A stretch of DNA of 64,000 bases from Streptomyces sp. NBC_00425 (GCF_036030735.1 NZ_CP107928.1:4154001-4218000); one strand, 5' to 3'; positions 34,732 through 44,733 are shown, counted from the stretch's first letter. A program made the numbers and translations. Notes: generated by a model not told the origin, from the letters alone.

Positions 34732-35589
34732 TCAGCAGCAGCCGGCCCCGGGCAGCGTCCGACGGTTGCGCGCCTCCTTGCTGCGCGCGGCGAGCAGCCC
34801 GTCCGCCGGGTAGCCGACCTCCTCCAGCGTCAGCCCGTGCGGCCGCACGACGTGCACGGCCGAGTCCCGCACGCCGGCGGCGAGCACCTTGGCGGGCCAC
34901 TCAGGACCGCGGTGCCCGTCTCCCACGAACAGCAGCGCCCCGATCAGCGAACGCACCATGTTGTGGCAGAAGGCGTCGGCCCGGACGGTGGCGGTGACGA
35001 TCCCGTCGTCGCCCTTCGCCAGACTCAGCTCCTGGAGCGTGCGGATGGTGGTCGCGCCCTCCCGCTTCTTGCAGTACGCGGCGAAGTCGTGCTCGCCGAT
35101 CAGCTGCCGGGCCGCCTCGTTCATGGCGTCCACGTCGAGCGGCCAGTCGTGCCACAGGACGTGCCCCCGCAGCAGCGGATCGACGCCTCCGGGGTTGTCG
35201 GTGACCCGGTAGGCGTACCGCCGCCAGATCGCCGAGAACCGCGCGTTGAAGCCGCTCGGCGCCTCCCGCAGGGCCCACACCCGCACGTCCTTCGGCAACC
35301 GCCCGGCGAGCCGCTTGAGCAGCTTCTCGTGGTGCTCACGCCAGACCGCCTCCGGCAGGTCGACATGGGCGACCTGGCCCCGCGCGTGCACCCCGGCGTC
35401 GGTGCGCCCGGCCACGGTCAGCTCGTACGTCGTCCCGCCCGACCGGGTGACGGTCCGCAGCGCGTCCTCGATCTCTCCCTGCACGGTCCGCCGTCCCCCG
35501 GCCTGCTTGGCCCATCCGGAGAATTCGGCCCCGTCGTAGGACAGGTCCAGCCGCACCCGCACGAACCCGGGCTGTGCTTCGTCACTCAC
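34732..35589 (-). CDS. truA: tRNA pseudouridine(38-40) synthase TruA
   Basis: A 285-aa pseudouridine synthase acting on the anticodon stem-loop. The N-terminal strand [18 protein letters not shown], the catalytic Asp motif [17 protein letters not shown], the middle [14 protein letters not shown] and the C-terminal [14 protein letters not shown] are all present. The GTG start has AGAGG upstream. It follows rplQ by 140 bp, separated by a terminator and a dispersed repeat, so it may be transcribed on its own. Confidence 0.97.
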   Translation of the reverse strand: MSDEAQPGFVRVRLDLSYDGAEFSGWAKQAGGRRTVQGEIEDALRTVTRSGGTTYELTVAGRTDAGVHARGQVAHVDLPEAVWREHHEKLLKRLAGRLPKDVRVWALREAPSGFNARFSAIWRRYAYRVTDNPGGVDPLLRGHVLWHDWPLDVDAMNEAARQLIGEHDFAAYCKKREGATTIRTLQELSLAKGDDGIVTATVRADAFCHNMVRSLIGALLFVGDGHRGPEWPAKVLAAGVRDSAVHVVRPHGLTLEEVGYPADGLLAARSKEARNRRTLPGAGCC

Positions 35590-35611
35590 CTACAGATCCT
35601 CTCAGCAGCAC

Positions 35612-35647
35612 AAAAGCGGGCCCGCTCCTCGAAGGGAACGGACCCGC
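35612..35647 (-). terminator. terminator after rplQ
   Basis: On the minus strand a 13-position stem (GCGGGTCCGTTCC pairing, with two G-U pairs, to GGAGCGGGCCCGC) around a CTTCGA-like loop is followed by TTTTGTG. It ends the alpha operon between rplQ and truA. Confidence 0.8.
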
Positions 35648-35654
35648 GATCGCC

Positions 35655-35690
35655 CCAGGGGGCGCGGGGAACTGCGCGACGCGCCACGAG
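35655..35690. repeat. Streptomyces dispersed repeat copy
   Basis: CCAGGGGGCGCGGGGAACTG and GCGCGACGCGCCAC match the dispersed intergenic core seen at 30633 and 30703, with one extra G and a diverged tail. It sits between the rplQ terminator and the rplQ stop. Confidence 0.8.
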
Positions 35691-35729
35691 AGGAACCCTC
35701 GGCCGTGAACGCGCAGCCCCGCAGAACGC

Positions 35730-36215
35730 TTACGCGTCCTTCGACTCCTCGGCGGGAGCCTCGTCGGCCGTGGTCTCCTCGACCTTGGCCTCCTCGGACT
35801 CCTTGACCGCACGCTTCGTCGCGGCCTCGGCCTCGCCCGTCGCCTGCTGCGCGACGGTCAGCGCCTCGACCAGCTCGATGACGGCCATGGGCGCGTTGTC
35901 GCCACGACGGTTACCGATCTTGGTGATGCGGGTGTAGCCACCGGGGCGGTTCTCGTAGCGCGGGCCGATCTCGGTGAAGAGCGTGTGCACGATGCTCTTG
36001 TCCGTGATGACCTGGAGCACCTGACGGCGGTTGTGAAGGTCGCCCTTCTTCGCCTTGGTGACCAGACGCTCGGCGTACGGACGCAGCTTGCGCGCCTTCG
36101 CCTCGGTGGTGGTGATGCGGCCGTGCTCGAACAGCGCCTTGGCGAGGTTCGCGAGAATGATCTTCTCGTGCGCGGCGCTGCCGCCCATACGGGCACCCTT
36201 GGTGGGCTTCGGCAT
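35730..36215 (-). CDS. rplQ: 50S ribosomal protein L17
   Basis: A 161-aa protein of the large subunit near the exit tunnel. The core [21 protein letters not shown] through [23 protein letters not shown] is typical, with an added acidic Glu/Ala tail of ~35 residues ([17 protein letters not shown]), common in actinobacteria. It is the last gene of the alpha operon, 197 bp after rpoA. A dispersed repeat lies in between. Confidence 0.98.
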   Translation of the reverse strand: MPKPTKGARMGGSAAHEKIILANLAKALFEHGRITTTEAKARKLRPYAERLVTKAKKGDLHNRRQVLQVITDKSIVHTLFTEIGPRYENRPGGYTRITKIGNRRGDNAPMAVIELVEALTVAQQATGEAEAATKRAVKESEEAKVEETTADEAPAEESKDA

Positions 36216-36319
36216 GGTGTTTCTCCTAGGTGTCTGCCCCGGCCGTATCAGGTACCGGGGTCAGTATCCGAGCAGACGGTCGTCTGTCGAAGATCCAGGC
36301 CCCCGCAGGGGCCTGGAAG

Positions 36320-36390
36320 GGGCGCGGGGCGGTGTCGATGTGCGACTCCGTCGCGTGGGCGCGACCAGCCACAACCGGCCCGCAGTCGCA
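36320..36390. repeat. long variant of the dispersed repeat inside the alpha operon
   Basis: GGGGCGCGGGGCGGTGTCGA then TGTGCG, an inner CTCCGTCGCGTGGGCGCGACCAGCC and an adjacent CGGCCCGCAG match the long form of the dispersed Streptomyces element. It can fold and sits in the rpoA-rplQ gap, with a separate GC hairpin (GGCCCC and GGGGCC) just before it. Transcription must cross it to reach rplQ. Confidence 0.7.
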
Positions 36391-36412
36391 GTACCGCCTC
36401 CCCGCGGAGCGC

Positions 36413-37435
36413 TCAGTACTGCTCGGTCTCCACGAAGCCCGCGTCCGCGTCGTCGTCCGCCCCGAAGGCGTCCGCGGCGGCGGTCGGGTCGAATCCGGGC
36501 GGGCTGTCCTTGAGGGCCAGGCCCATGCCGGCCAGCTTCGCCTTGACCTCGTCGATCGACTTCGCACCGAAGTTGCGGATGTCGAGCAGGTCGGCCTCGG
36601 AACGCGCCACGAGCTCACCCACGGAGTGGATGCCCTCGCGCTTGAGGCAGTTGTACGACCGAACGGTGAGCTCGAGCTCCTCGATCGGCAGGGCGAGATC
36701 AGCGGCGAGGGCGGCGTCCGTCGGGGACGGACCCATGTCGATGCCCTCGGCGTCAATGTTGAGCTCACGGGCGAGACCGAAGAGCTCGACCAGCGTCTTA
36801 CCGGCGGAGGCCATGGCGTCACGGGGACGCATCGCCTGCTTGGTCTCGACGTCGACGATCAGCTTGTCGAAGTCGGTGCGCTGCTCGACACGCGTGGCCT
36901 CGACCTTGTACGTGACCTTGAGAACCGGCGAGTAGATCGAGTCGACCGGGATACGGCCGATCTCCTGGCCCACCTGCTTGTTCTGCACGGCGGAGACGTA
37001 ACCGCGACCGCGCTCGACGGTCAGCTCCATCTCCAGCTTGCCCTTGCCGTTGAGCGTGGCGAGGACCAGGTCGGGGTTGTGCACCTCGACACCGGCCGGG
37101 GGCGCGATGTCGGCGGCGGTGACCAGACCCGGACCCTGCTTGCGCAGGTACATCACGACCGGCTCGTCGTGCTCCGAGGAGACGACCAGCTGCTTGATGT
37201 TGAGGATCAGGTCGGTGACGTCCTCCTTGACGCCCGGCACGGTGGTGAACTCGTGCAGCACGCCGTCGATGCGGATGGACGTGACCGCCGCACCCGGGAT
37301 CGACGACAGGAGGGTCCGGCGGAGGGAGTTGCCGAGGGTGTAGCCGAAGCCCGGCTCCAGCGGCTCGATCACGAACCGGGAGCGGAATTCGTCGACGACC
37401 TCTTCGGTCAACGAGGGACGCTGAGCGATCAGCAT
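36413..37435 (-). CDS. rpoA: RNA polymerase alpha subunit
   Basis: A 340-aa subunit with the assembly domain (about 1-230: [32 protein letters not shown]) and the C-terminal DNA- and activator-binding domain (about 250-320: [21 protein letters not shown]). The length is normal. GAAGG precedes the ATG. A strong stem-loop and 125 bp separate it from rpsK. rpsD, which sits here in Bacillus and E. coli, is absent, as is normal for Streptomyces. Confidence 0.99.
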   Translation of the reverse strand: MLIAQRPSLTEEVVDEFRSRFVIEPLEPGFGYTLGNSLRRTLLSSIPGAAVTSIRIDGVLHEFTTVPGVKEDVTDLILNIKQLVVSSEHDEPVVMYLRKQGPGLVTAADIAPPAGVEVHNPDLVLATLNGKGKLEMELTVERGRGYVSAVQNKQVGQEIGRIPVDSIYSPVLKVTYKVEATRVEQRTDFDKLIVDVETKQAMRPRDAMASAGKTLVELFGLARELNIDAEGIDMGPSPTDAALAADLALPIEELELTVRSYNCLKREGIHSVGELVARSEADLLDIRNFGAKSIDEVKAKLAGMGLALKDSPPGFDPTAAADAFGADDDADAGFVETEQY

Positions 37436-37497
37436 GGATGAATCCTTCAGTCAGGGGCGCCCGCTATTTGACGCCCGACTCGGTACTGCAAGGGTAC

Positions 37498-37529
37498 GGG
37501 CGGCACGCCTGGAACAGGACGTGCCGCCC
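37498..37529 (-). terminator. stem-loop between rpsK and rpoA
   Basis: A 10-bp perfect stem (GGGCGGCACG with CGTGCCGCCC) and a 12-base loop on the minus strand. It is not followed by a U-run, so it may slow transcription, protect mRNA ends or bind a regulator rather than terminate fully. Confidence 0.6.
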
Positions 37530-37560
37530 GAAACCCGAAAAAACCTGAGACGACCGTGCG

Positions 37561-37965
37561 TCAGACGCGGCGGCGCTTCGGCGGACGGCAGCCGTTGTGC
37601 GGGGTCGGGGTGACGTCCTGGATGGAGCCGACCTCGAGGCCCGTGGCCTGCAGGGAACGGATGGCGGTCTCACGACCGGCGCCCGGGCCCTTGACGAAGA
37701 CGTCGACCTTGCGCATGCCGTGCTCCTGCGCGCGACGGGCAGCCGACTCGGCGGCCATCTGCGCGGCGAACGGCGTGGACTTGCGGGAGCCCTTGAAGCC
37801 GACATGGCCGGCGGAGGCCCACGAGATCACGTTTCCGGCCGGGTCCGTGATGGACACGATCGTGTTGTTGAACGTGCTCTTGATGTGCGCCTGGCCGTGC
37901 GCGACATTCTTCTTTTCCTTGCGGCGCACCTTCTTGGCAGCGCCCTGACGTCCCTTGGGGGGCAT
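37561..37965 (-). CDS. rpsK: 30S ribosomal protein S11
   Basis: A 134-aa platform protein. The segments [39 protein letters not shown] and the C-terminal [18 protein letters not shown] are present in full. The latter carries the usual Asn-Gly isoaspartate site. It follows rpsM by 65 bp. Confidence 0.99.
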   Translation of the reverse strand: MPPKGRQGAAKKVRRKEKKNVAHGQAHIKSTFNNTIVSITDPAGNVISWASAGHVGFKGSRKSTPFAAQMAAESAARRAQEHGMRKVDVFVKGPGAGRETAIRSLQATGLEVGSIQDVTPTPHNGCRPPKRRRV

Positions 37966-38030
37966 CTATTAACTCCTACGGGAGGTGGTCGGTCCTACAG
38001 CGAAGACCGCTGATGAGCGTCCGCTGAGGA

Positions 38031-38411
38031 CTACTTCTTGCCCGGCTTCTTCTTGCCGGCGATGGCGCGACGCGGGCCCTTGCGGGTACGAGCGTTCGTG
38101 CTGGTGCGCTGACCGCGGACCGGCAGACCACGACGGTGACGGAGACCCTGGTAGCAACCGATCTCGACCTTGCGGCGGATGTCGGCCTGGACCTCGCGAC
38201 GGAGGTCACCCTCGGTCTTGATGTTGGCGTCCACGTACTCGCGGATCGCGACGAGCTGCTCCTCGGAGAGGTCGCGAACGCGGGTGTTCGGGTCGACGCC
38301 GGTCGCTGCCAGCGTCTCCTGGGAAAGGGTCCGGCCGATGCCGAACACGTAGGTGAGGGCGACCTCCACACGCTTTTCGCGCGGGATGTCAACACCGGAA
38401 ACGCGTGCCAT
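38031..38411 (-). CDS. rpsM: 30S ribosomal protein S13
   Basis: A 126-aa head protein that bridges to the 50S subunit. It has [21 protein letters not shown], the HTH-like region and C-terminal basic tail ([28 protein letters not shown]) in split form here. It is separated from rpmJ by 216 bp that contain GC stem-loops (CCCCGG with CCGGGG and GGCGGT-CGC-ACCGCC on the minus strand), possibly a regulatory leader. Confidence 0.99.
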   Translation of the reverse strand: MARVSGVDIPREKRVEVALTYVFGIGRTLSQETLAATGVDPNTRVRDLSEEQLVAIREYVDANIKTEGDLRREVQADIRRKVEIGCYQGLRHRRGLPVRGQRTSTNARTRKGPRRAIAGKKKPGKK

Positions 38412-38627
38412 TCAATGGCTCCAGTTTGATCTTCGGAGGTCTGTCACAGGACCGACTCCCAGCCGCCGTCCTCTTCGCTGCGGAAGATTTGGTACGGACT
38501 GGGTCCCCGGCCTCCGAACCGGGGGTGTCAGGCGGTGCGACCGCCCGGGCCCTGCGTATGAACATATTCAGCTCGCGTCGCGCGAAGTCTCTGCGATGTC
38601 GATGCAGAGGGTGTGATCTCTGAGCGA

Positions 38628-38741
38628 TCAGCCCTGGCGCTGCTTGTGGCGCGGGTTCTCGCAAATGACCATGACCCGACCGTGACGGCGGATCACCCTG
38701 CACTTGTCGCAGATCTTCTTGACGCTCGGCTTGACCTTCAT
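38628..38741 (-). CDS. rpmJ: 50S ribosomal protein L36, zinc-binding form
   Basis: A 37-aa protein, short of typical length cut-offs. [20 protein letters not shown] and [13 protein letters not shown] contain the C-x-x-C, C and H ligands of the zinc ribbon, so this is the C+ form. The ATG at 38741 follows infA by 72 bp. Streptomyces often also hold a C- paralogue controlled by Zur elsewhere. Confidence 0.98.
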   Translation of the reverse strand: MKVKPSVKKICDKCRVIRRHGRVMVICENPRHKQRQG

Positions 38742-38813
38742 GGGATGTGAGGTTCTCCGGGTCAGTTGCCGGCAACCCCGCACGCGGGAGAGCGCACGGA
38801 GCCTGGGCAAGAT

Positions 38814-39035
38814 CTACTTGTAGCGGTAGACGATCCGGCCACGCGTCAGGTCGTACGGAGACAACTCCACCACGACCCGGTCGTCAGGGAGGATACGGAT
38901 GTAGTGCATACGCATCTTGCCGCTGATGTGCGCCAGGACCTGGTGGCCGTTCTGGAGCTCGACCTTGAACATGGCGTTCGGAAGAGACTCGACGACAGTG
39001 CCCTCGATCTCGATGGCACCTTGCTTCTTGGCCAC
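38814..39035 (-). CDS. infA: translation initiation factor IF-1
   Basis: A 73-aa OB-fold factor that binds the A site during initiation. The GTG start at 39035 ([20 protein letters not shown]) has GAAGG upstream, and the sequence ends [12 protein letters not shown] as expected. The longer frame upstream is not coding. It begins the infA-rpmJ-rpsM-rpsK-rpoA-rplQ unit, with a candidate promoter ~95 bp upstream. Confidence 0.99.
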   Translation of the reverse strand: MAKKQGAIEIEGTVVESLPNAMFKVELQNGHQVLAHISGKMRMHYIRILPDDRVVVELSPYDLTRGRIVYRYK

Positions 39036-39129
39036 GCTTCGCCCTTCGAATCGACTACCTTGATCGACTCCCCCACCCTTTCCCTTACGGGTGCATGCGG
39101 ACATGCGGGTGCACGAGAGTCGACGAGTC

Positions 39130-39159
39130 AGTCTACGTCAGGCCCGACGGAAACACGAA
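39130..39159 (-). promoter_or_regulatory. candidate promoter for infA and the alpha operon
   Basis: TTCGTG, 18 bases, TAGACT on the minus strand in the 179-bp gap after map. The -10 is good and the -35 is weak. No other promoter-like site is evident here. Confidence 0.4.
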
Positions 39160-39214
39160 TCGAGGAGTCTGCCCCACCGGGGAGATCCTTAAGCGGCACG
39201 CCCTGCCCGTCCAC

Positions 39215-40051
39215 CTAGGCCAGCGGATCCGGTGCTGCTTCGATCCCGTGCTCGGCCAGCTTCGCCCGGCCCCCGTCGACAGCGGTCAGCACCAGCGGTC
39301 CCGCCTCCGTCAGAGCGACCGAGTGCTCCCAGTGGGAGGACCACGTGCCGTCCGTCGTGATGACGGTCCAGTCGTCCTCGAGGACCTCGGTGCGCGGCGT
39401 GCCGAGGGACACCATCGGCTCGATGGCGAGGCAGAAGCCCGGCACCAGCTTCGGCCCCTTGCCGCGCCGGCGGTCGACGTAGTTCAGCAGGTGCGGGTCC
39501 ATGTGCATCTCGGTGCCGATGCCGTGGCCGCCGTAGTCCTCAACGATGCCGTAGCGACCGCCGCCCGGCTTCGGCTGACGGCGGATGTAGGTCTCGATCG
39601 CGCGCGAGACGTCCACCAGGCGGTTGCCGAGCTTCATGGCCGCGATGCCGGCCCACATCGACTCCTCGGTGACCCGGGACAGCTCGACCAGCTCCGGGGC
39701 GTGGCCGCCGCCCACGAACGCCGTGAAGGCGGCGTCACCGTGCCAGCCGTCCACGATCGCGCCGCAGTCGATGGAGATGATGTCGCCGTCCTTGAGGACG
39801 ACCTCGTCGGAGGGGATGCCGTGGACGACCACGTCGTTCACCGAGGTGCAGATCGTCGCCGGGAAGCCGCCGTACCCCAGGAAGTTCGACTTCGCGCCGT
39901 TCTCCGCCAGCACCTTGCGGGCGACGTCGTCGAGGTCCTTCGTGGTCGCCCCGGGCACCGCCGCTTCCCGCGTCGCCGCGTGGATGGCGGCGACGACAAG
40001 CCCCGCCGCCCGCATCTTGGCGATCTGCTCGGGGGTCTTGATCTGCACCAT
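39215..40051 (-). CDS. map: methionine aminopeptidase, type I
   Basis: A 278-aa enzyme that removes initiator Met. The metal ligands appear in order: SIDCGAIVDGWHGDAAFTAF (two Asp), GGHGIGTEMHMDP (His), GFCLAIEPMVSLG (Glu) and TDGTWSSHWEHSVAL (Glu). AGGAGG lies before the ATG at 40051. A perfect hairpin 118 bases upstream separates it from adk, so it probably has its own promoter. Confidence 0.97.
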   Translation of the reverse strand: MVQIKTPEQIAKMRAAGLVVAAIHAATREAAVPGATTKDLDDVARKVLAENGAKSNFLGYGGFPATICTSVNDVVVHGIPSDEVVLKDGDIISIDCGAIVDGWHGDAAFTAFVGGGHAPELVELSRVTEESMWAGIAAMKLGNRLVDVSRAIETYIRRQPKPGGGRYGIVEDYGGHGIGTEMHMDPHLLNYVDRRRGKGPKLVPGFCLAIEPMVSLGTPRTEVLEDDWTVITTDGTWSSHWEHSVALTEAGPLVLTAVDGGRAKLAEHGIEAAPDPLA

Positions 40052-40168
40052 GACGGTCTGCGCCTCCTGGGCCACTGGTATCGCGACGCTCCACAATACG
40101 CGTACGCACGCCTGTACGCCGCCGCGGCCGAGGCGTCACCCTCCGCGGGGCCGGGCCCCGGACACGCG

Positions 40169-40201
40169 GAACGCCCGGCGGGGAGACCCCGCCGGGCGTT
40201 C
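40169..40201 (-). terminator. perfect hairpin between adk and map
   Basis: GAACGCCCGGCGGGG, three bases, then its exact complement, a 15-bp stem. It has no U-run after it on either strand, but stems like this end transcription in Streptomyces. It lies 56 bases after adk. Confidence 0.8.
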
Positions 40202-40256
40202 TGCACAGACTGCTCGCCGCACCTCACCGGTCGCCGACCGTGCGGTGCGAATGCTG

Positions 40257-40919
40257 CTACTTGCCGTCCTCGTCGCGCCGGAGTGCGTCCATGGCACGCG
40301 CCGTGACCTCGTCGACCTTGCCCAGCGCGGAGATGGTGACGACCAGGCCCTGCGCCTTGTAGTAGTCGATGATCGGCTCGGTCTGCGTGTGGTAGACCTC
40401 CAGCCGGGTCCGGACGGTCTCCTCGGTGTCGTCGTCGCGCTGGTACAGCTGACCGCCGCAGACGTCGCACACCCCGTCCTCCTTCGGCGGGCTGTAGGTG
40501 GCGTGGAAGACGTGGCTGGAGTCCTTGCGGCAGATCCGTCGCCCGGCGATCCGCTTGACGACCTCTTCCTCGGGGACTTCCAGATCCAGCACCGCGTCCA
40601 GCTTCATGCGCTCGGTCTGCAGCACCTCGTCGAGCGCCTCGGCCTGGGACACGTTGCGCGGGAAGCCGTCCAGCAGGAAGCCGCCCGCGGCGTCCGGCTG
40701 CTCCATGCGGTCCTTGGCCATGGCGATGGTGACCTCGTCCGGCACCAGGTTGCCCGCGTCCATGTAGGACTTCGCGAGCTTGCCGAGCTCCGTCTGCTGG
40801 CTGATGTTGGCCCGGAACAGGTCGCCCGTGGAGATGTGCGGGATCGACAGGTTCTTGGCCAGGAACGCGGCCTGCGTTCCCTTACCGGCACCCGGCGGCC
40901 CGACGAGGACGATACGCAT
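40257..40919 (-). CDS. adk: adenylate kinase
   Basis: A 220-aa long-form adenylate kinase that makes two ADP from AMP and ATP. The P-loop is VGPPGAGKGTQAAFLA. The LID domain (about 125-165) has CRKDSSHVFH and CDVCGGQLYQRDDD. One of the four usual LID cysteines is replaced, giving a Cys/His set that may still bind metal, as seen in other actinobacteria. The ATG shares one base with the secY stop (TGATG), so the two are coupled. Confidence 0.98.
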   Translation of the reverse strand: MRIVLVGPPGAGKGTQAAFLAKNLSIPHISTGDLFRANISQQTELGKLAKSYMDAGNLVPDEVTIAMAKDRMEQPDAAGGFLLDGFPRNVSQAEALDEVLQTERMKLDAVLDLEVPEEEVVKRIAGRRICRKDSSHVFHATYSPPKEDGVCDVCGGQLYQRDDDTEETVRTRLEVYHTQTEPIIDYYKAQGLVVTISALGKVDEVTARAMDALRRDEDGK

Positions 40920-42232
40920 CAGCGGAGGAACCCTTCGTAATTGCGCTGCTGAAGCTGGCTCTCGATCTGCTTCACCGTCTCGAGACCCACACCCACGATG
41001 ATCAGGATGCTGGTCCCGCCGAACGGGAAGTTCTGGTTTGCATCGAAACCAACCAACGCCATCGTCGGTACGAGAGCGATCAGACCCAGATACAGCGAAC
41101 CCGGCCAGGTGATCCGGTTGAGCACGTACGACAGGTACTCAGCGGTCGGCCGGCCAGCCCGGATGCCCGGGATGAAGCCACCATACTTCTTCATGTTGTC
41201 GGCTACTTCCTCGGGGTTGAAGGAGATAGCCACGTAGAAGAACGCGAAGAAAACGATCAGCAGGAAGTACGTGACGATGTAGATCGGGTGGTCGCCCTTG
41301 GTCAGGTTGGTCTCGATCCACGTCTTCCAGCTGGAGGTTCCGCTGGAGAACTGGGCGACGAGGGCCGGGATGTACAGCAGCGAAGAGGCGAAGATGACCG
41401 GGATCACACCGGCCTGGTTCACCTTGAGCGGGATGTACGTCGAGGTACCGCCGTAGGACCGGCGGCCGATCATGCGCTTCGCGTACTGCACGGGGATCCG
41501 GCGCTGGGCCTGCTCGACGAAGACCACCAGGCCGACCATGACCAGGCCGACCAGGACGACGGTGCCGAACTCGATCCAGCCGTCCGCCAGCGTGCCCTGC
41601 TTCTTGATGGCCCACAGCGCGGAGGGGAACGTCGCGGCGATCGAGATGAACATCAGGATCGACATGCCGTTGCCGATGCCGCGGTCGGTGATGAGCTCAC
41701 CGAGCCACATGACCATGGCCGTGCCGGCGGTCATGCAGACGACCATCACGATCGTGGAGAAGATCGCACGGTCCGGGACGATGCTCGAGGCGACCGAGCA
41801 GCCGGAGAACAGGGCGCCGCTGCGGGCGGTGGCCACCAGGCCCGTGCCCTGCAGGATGGCGAGGGCCACCGTGAGGTACCGCGTGTACTGCGTGATCTTC
41901 GCGGTGCCGGCCTGGCCCTCCTTCTTGAGGGCTTCCAGGCGCGGGATGACCACGGTCAGCAGCTGGAGGATGATGCTCGCCGTGATGTACGGCATGATCC
42001 CCAGCGCGAAGATGGTGATCTGCAGCAGCGCGCCGCCGCTGAACATATTCACCAGACCGAAGATTCCCTGCTGGCCGGAAGCTTCGTCCACACAGCGCTG
42101 AACGGACGTGTAGTCGACGCCGGGGATCGGAATGTGCGTGCCGACCCGGTAGACGACGATGATCCCGAGCGTGAAGAGCAGCTTCTTGCGCAGGTCGGGC
42201 GTCCTGAACGCCCGGGCGAACGCGGTGAGCAC
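40919..42232 (-). CDS. secY: preprotein translocase subunit SecY
   Basis: A 437-aa channel protein with ten membrane helices. It starts with LTAFARAFRTPDLRKKLLFT, has the plug segment near IFGLVNMFSGGALLQITIFALG and the cytoplasmic loops with GQAGTAKITQYTRYLTVALA and QRRIPVQYAKRMIGRRSYGG. The GTG start has AGGAGG upstream. It follows rplO by 260 bp, with a strong hairpin in the gap. Confidence 0.99.
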   Translation of the reverse strand: MLTAFARAFRTPDLRKKLLFTLGIIVVYRVGTHIPIPGVDYTSVQRCVDEASGQQGIFGLVNMFSGGALLQITIFALGIMPYITASIILQLLTVVIPRLEALKKEGQAGTAKITQYTRYLTVALAILQGTGLVATARSGALFSGCSVASSIVPDRAIFSTIVMVVCMTAGTAMVMWLGELITDRGIGNGMSILMFISIAATFPSALWAIKKQGTLADGWIEFGTVVLVGLVMVGLVVFVEQAQRRIPVQYAKRMIGRRSYGGTSTYIPLKVNQAGVIPVIFASSLLYIPALVAQFSSGTSSWKTWIETNLTKGDHPIYIVTYFLLIVFFAFFYVAISFNPEEVADNMKKYGGFIPGIRAGRPTAEYLSYVLNRITWPGSLYLGLIALVPTMALVGFDANQNFPFGGTSILIIVGVGLETVKQIESQLQQRNYEGFLR

Positions 42233-42423
42233 GGTGCCTCCTGCGACCCCCGCGCATCTGCGTCAAGGGTGACGGTCTTGAGGGTCCAATAAGGAACAAC
42301 GACTTACGACAACGACATGAGTAACGGTCGACTGCCGCTCAAGGTGCCCTCTTGGGGGAACCTTGTGAAAAGTGGGCAGTGCTGGTCACCATACCCGCGA
42401 CACACCTGCCCTAGGAACGACCA

Positions 42424-42457
42424 ACCGGGGATACCCCATTTGTGGGGTATCCCCGGT
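42424..42457 (-). terminator. strong stem-loop between rplO and secY
   Basis: ACCGGGGATACCCC, a six-base loop and its exact complement give a 14-bp stem, 36 bases after the rplO stop. It probably ends or attenuates the spc operon, so secY-adk may need a promoter of their own in the ~190 bp that follow. I see no clear one. Confidence 0.75.
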
Positions 42458-42492
42458 CGGGATCGATCAAGTCATCGAGACGCCTGAGGTGA

Positions 42493-42948
42493 TCAGATGA
42501 GCTCGGTGACGGTACCGCCGGCGGCGGTGATCTTCTCCTTGGCGGAGCCGGAGACGGCGTCGACCGTCACCTGCAGCGCCACGGAGATCTCGCCCTGGCC
42601 CAGGACCTTGACGAGGCTGTTCTTGCGAACGGCGCCCTTGGCGACGAGACCCTCGACGGTGACCTCGCCACCCTCCGGGTACAGCGCGGCCAGCTTGTCG
42701 AGGTTCACGACCTGGAACTCGGTCTTGAACGGGTTCTTGAAGCCCTTCAGCTTCGGAAGACGCATGTGGAGGGGCATCTGGCCACCCTCGAAGCGCTCCG
42801 GAACCTGGTAACGGGCCTTCGTGCCCTTGGTACCACGACCGGCCGTCTTACCCTTCGACGCCTCACCACGACCCACACGGGTCTTTGCGGTCTTGGCGCC
42901 CGGGGCGGGACGGAGGTTGTGGATCTTGAGCGGGTTGTTCTCCGCCAT
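42493..42948 (-). CDS. rplO: 50S ribosomal protein L15
   Basis: A 151-aa late-assembly protein. [20 protein letters not shown], the glycine-rich [19 protein letters not shown] and [16 protein letters not shown] segments are typical. It starts 2 bp after the rpmD stop and is the last ribosomal gene before secY. Confidence 0.99.
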   Translation of the reverse strand: MAENNPLKIHNLRPAPGAKTAKTRVGRGEASKGKTAGRGTKGTKARYQVPERFEGGQMPLHMRLPKLKGFKNPFKTEFQVVNLDKLAALYPEGGEVTVEGLVAKGAVRKNSLVKVLGQGEISVALQVTVDAVSGSAKEKITAAGGTVTELI

Positions 42949-42950
42949 GA

Positions 42951-43133
42951 TCAGTCGACCTCCTCGACCGTCACGAGGTGGCGGACGGTGTGCACCATGC
43001 CGCGGAACTCGGGGCGGTCCTCCTTGACGACCACGTCGTTCAGGCGCTTGAGCCCGAGCGAACGCAGGGTGTCACGGTGGTTCTGCTTGCTGCCGATGTA
43101 CGACTTCGTCTGCGTGATCTTGAGCTGAGCCAT
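42951..43133 (-). CDS. rpmD: 50S ribosomal protein L30
   Basis: A 60-aa protein ([20 protein letters not shown] to [11 protein letters not shown]). The ATG at 43133 shares one base with the rpsE stop (TAATG). It is full length and intact. Confidence 0.98.
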   Translation of the reverse strand: MAQLKITQTKSYIGSKQNHRDTLRSLGLKRLNDVVVKEDRPEFRGMVHTVRHLVTVEEVD

Positions 43134-43741
43134 TACGCAGCACCAGCCCCGGCACGCGCACGAAGCAGAGCCGCGGGAGCGACGTCCTCGAGGGGCAGAC
43201 CACGGCGAGCCGCGATCTCCTCGGGACGCTGCAGGCCCTTCAGGGCCTCCACGGTCGCGTGCACGATGTTGATCGCGTTCGACGAGCCGAGCGACTTCGA
43301 CAGGATGTCGTGCACGCCGGCGCACTCGAGCACGGCACGCACCGGGCCACCGGCGATGACGCCGGTACCGGGGGAAGCAGGCTTGAGCAGGACGACGCCC
43401 GCAGCCTTCTCACCCGTGATCGGGTGCGGGATGGTGCCCTGGATACGCGGGACCTTGAAGAAGTGCTTCTTGGCCTCCTCAACACCCTTGGCGATGGCGG
43501 CCGGCACCTCCTTGGCCTTGCCGTATCCGACACCCACGGTGCCGTCACCGTCGCCCACCACGACCAGCGCGGTGAAGCTGAAGCGACGACCACCCTTCAC
43601 AACCTTGGCGACACGGTTGATCGCGACGACGCGCTCAACGTACGCGGTCTTCTCGGCGGCAGCAGCGCCGCCGTCACGGCCCTTCCGGTCCCGCCGCTCG
43701 CCGCCACCGGCACCGCCACCGCGGCGCTGGGGTCCAGCCAT
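43133..43741 (-). CDS. rpsE: 30S ribosomal protein S5
   Basis: A 202-aa protein that guards decoding accuracy. An N-terminal ~35-residue Gly/Arg-rich extension ([20 protein letters not shown]) precedes the double-stranded RNA-binding fold ([20 protein letters not shown]) and the C-terminal half ([19 protein letters not shown]). It follows rplR by 41 bp and overlaps rpmD by one base. Confidence 0.99.
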   Translation of the reverse strand: MAGPQRRGGGAGGGERRDRKGRDGGAAAAEKTAYVERVVAINRVAKVVKGGRRFSFTALVVVGDGDGTVGVGYGKAKEVPAAIAKGVEEAKKHFFKVPRIQGTIPHPITGEKAAGVVLLKPASPGTGVIAGGPVRAVLECAGVHDILSKSLGSSNAINIVHATVEALKGLQRPEEIAARRGLPLEDVAPAALLRARAGAGAA

Positions 43742-43782
43742 TGGAATTACCTCTCTCTGTTTCCGCTAGCTACGGAACCGAC

Positions 43783-44166
43783 TCAGAACTTGAGTCCGGC
43801 TTCGCGGGCGGCGTCCGCCAGGGCGGCAATGCGCCCGGCGTACTGGTTACCACCACGGTCGAACACGACAGCCTCGACACCGGCAGCCTTGGCGCGCTCG
43901 GCGACCAGGGCGCCGACCTGCTTGGCCTGCGAGGACTTGTCGGCCTCACCACCGCGGATCGTGGTGTCCAGGGTCGACGCCGACGCCAGGGTGTGACCCT
44001 TGATGTCGTCGATGACCTGAGCCACGATGTGGCGGTTGGAGCGCGTCACGACCAGGCGCGGACGCTCCGCCGTACCCGAGATGTGCTTACGGATCCGGAT
44101 GTGGCGACGCTTGATCGCGGCACGCTTGTAAGCGTCGCCCTTGAGGATCTTCTGTCCGTATGCCAT
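43783..44166 (-). CDS. rplR: 50S ribosomal protein L18
   Basis: A 127-aa 5S rRNA-binding protein. It includes [20 protein letters not shown] and the C-terminal [20 protein letters not shown]. It starts 3 bp after rplF. Full length. Confidence 0.99.
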   Translation of the reverse strand: MAYGQKILKGDAYKRAAIKRRHIRIRKHISGTAERPRLVVTRSNRHIVAQVIDDIKGHTLASASTLDTTIRGGEADKSSQAKQVGALVAERAKAAGVEAVVFDRGGNQYAGRIAALADAAREAGLKF

Positions 44167-44169
44167 GGC

Positions 44170-44709
44170 TTACTTACCCGCCTTTCCGACCTTGCGGCGG
44201 ATGACTTCGCCCTCGTACTTGACACCCTTGGCCTTGTACGGGTCGGGCTTGCGCAGCTTGCGGATGTTGGCCGCAACCTCGCCGACCTTCTGCTTGTCGA
44301 TGCCCTCGACCTGGAAGCGGGTCGGGGTCTCCACCTTGAAGGTGATTCCCTCGGGCGCCTCGACGGTGATCGGGTGGCTGTAACCGAGCGCGAACTCGAG
44401 GTTCGAGCCCTTCGCGGTCACGCGGTAACCGACACCACTGATCTCGAGCTTCTTCACGTAACCCTCGGTCACGCCGGTGATCATGTTCGCCACCAGCGTG
44501 CGGGACAGGCCGTGCAGGGCCTTGCTCTGACGCTCGTCGTTGGGGCGAGTGACGTTCAGGACGCCGTCCTCAGCCTTGGCGATCTCGATCGGCGAAACGA
44601 CGGTGTGGGTCAGCGAACCCTTGGGGCCCTTGACCGAAACCGTCTGGCCGTCGATGGTGACGTCCACGCCGGCGGGAACCGTGATGGGGAGCTTGCCAAT
44701 GCGCGACAT
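44170..44709 (-). CDS. rplF: 50S ribosomal protein L6
   Basis: A 179-aa protein with two similar domains, [20 protein letters not shown] at the start and [20 protein letters not shown] in the second. The C-terminal [22 protein letters not shown] region is normal. It is 24 bp downstream of rpsH. Confidence 0.99.
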   Translation of the reverse strand: MSRIGKLPITVPAGVDVTIDGQTVSVKGPKGSLTHTVVSPIEIAKAEDGVLNVTRPNDERQSKALHGLSRTLVANMITGVTEGYVKKLEISGVGYRVTAKGSNLEFALGYSHPITVEAPEGITFKVETPTRFQVEGIDKQKVGEVAANIRKLRKPDPYKAKGVKYEGEVIRRKVGKAGK

Positions 44710-44733
44710 AGCTGTTTCCTCCGTTCCCTTCCG

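Noticed and set aside
37436..38030. Missing rpsD in the alpha operon as a deletion
   Set aside because: Streptomyces normally carry rpsD elsewhere on the chromosome, so its absence is not unusual.
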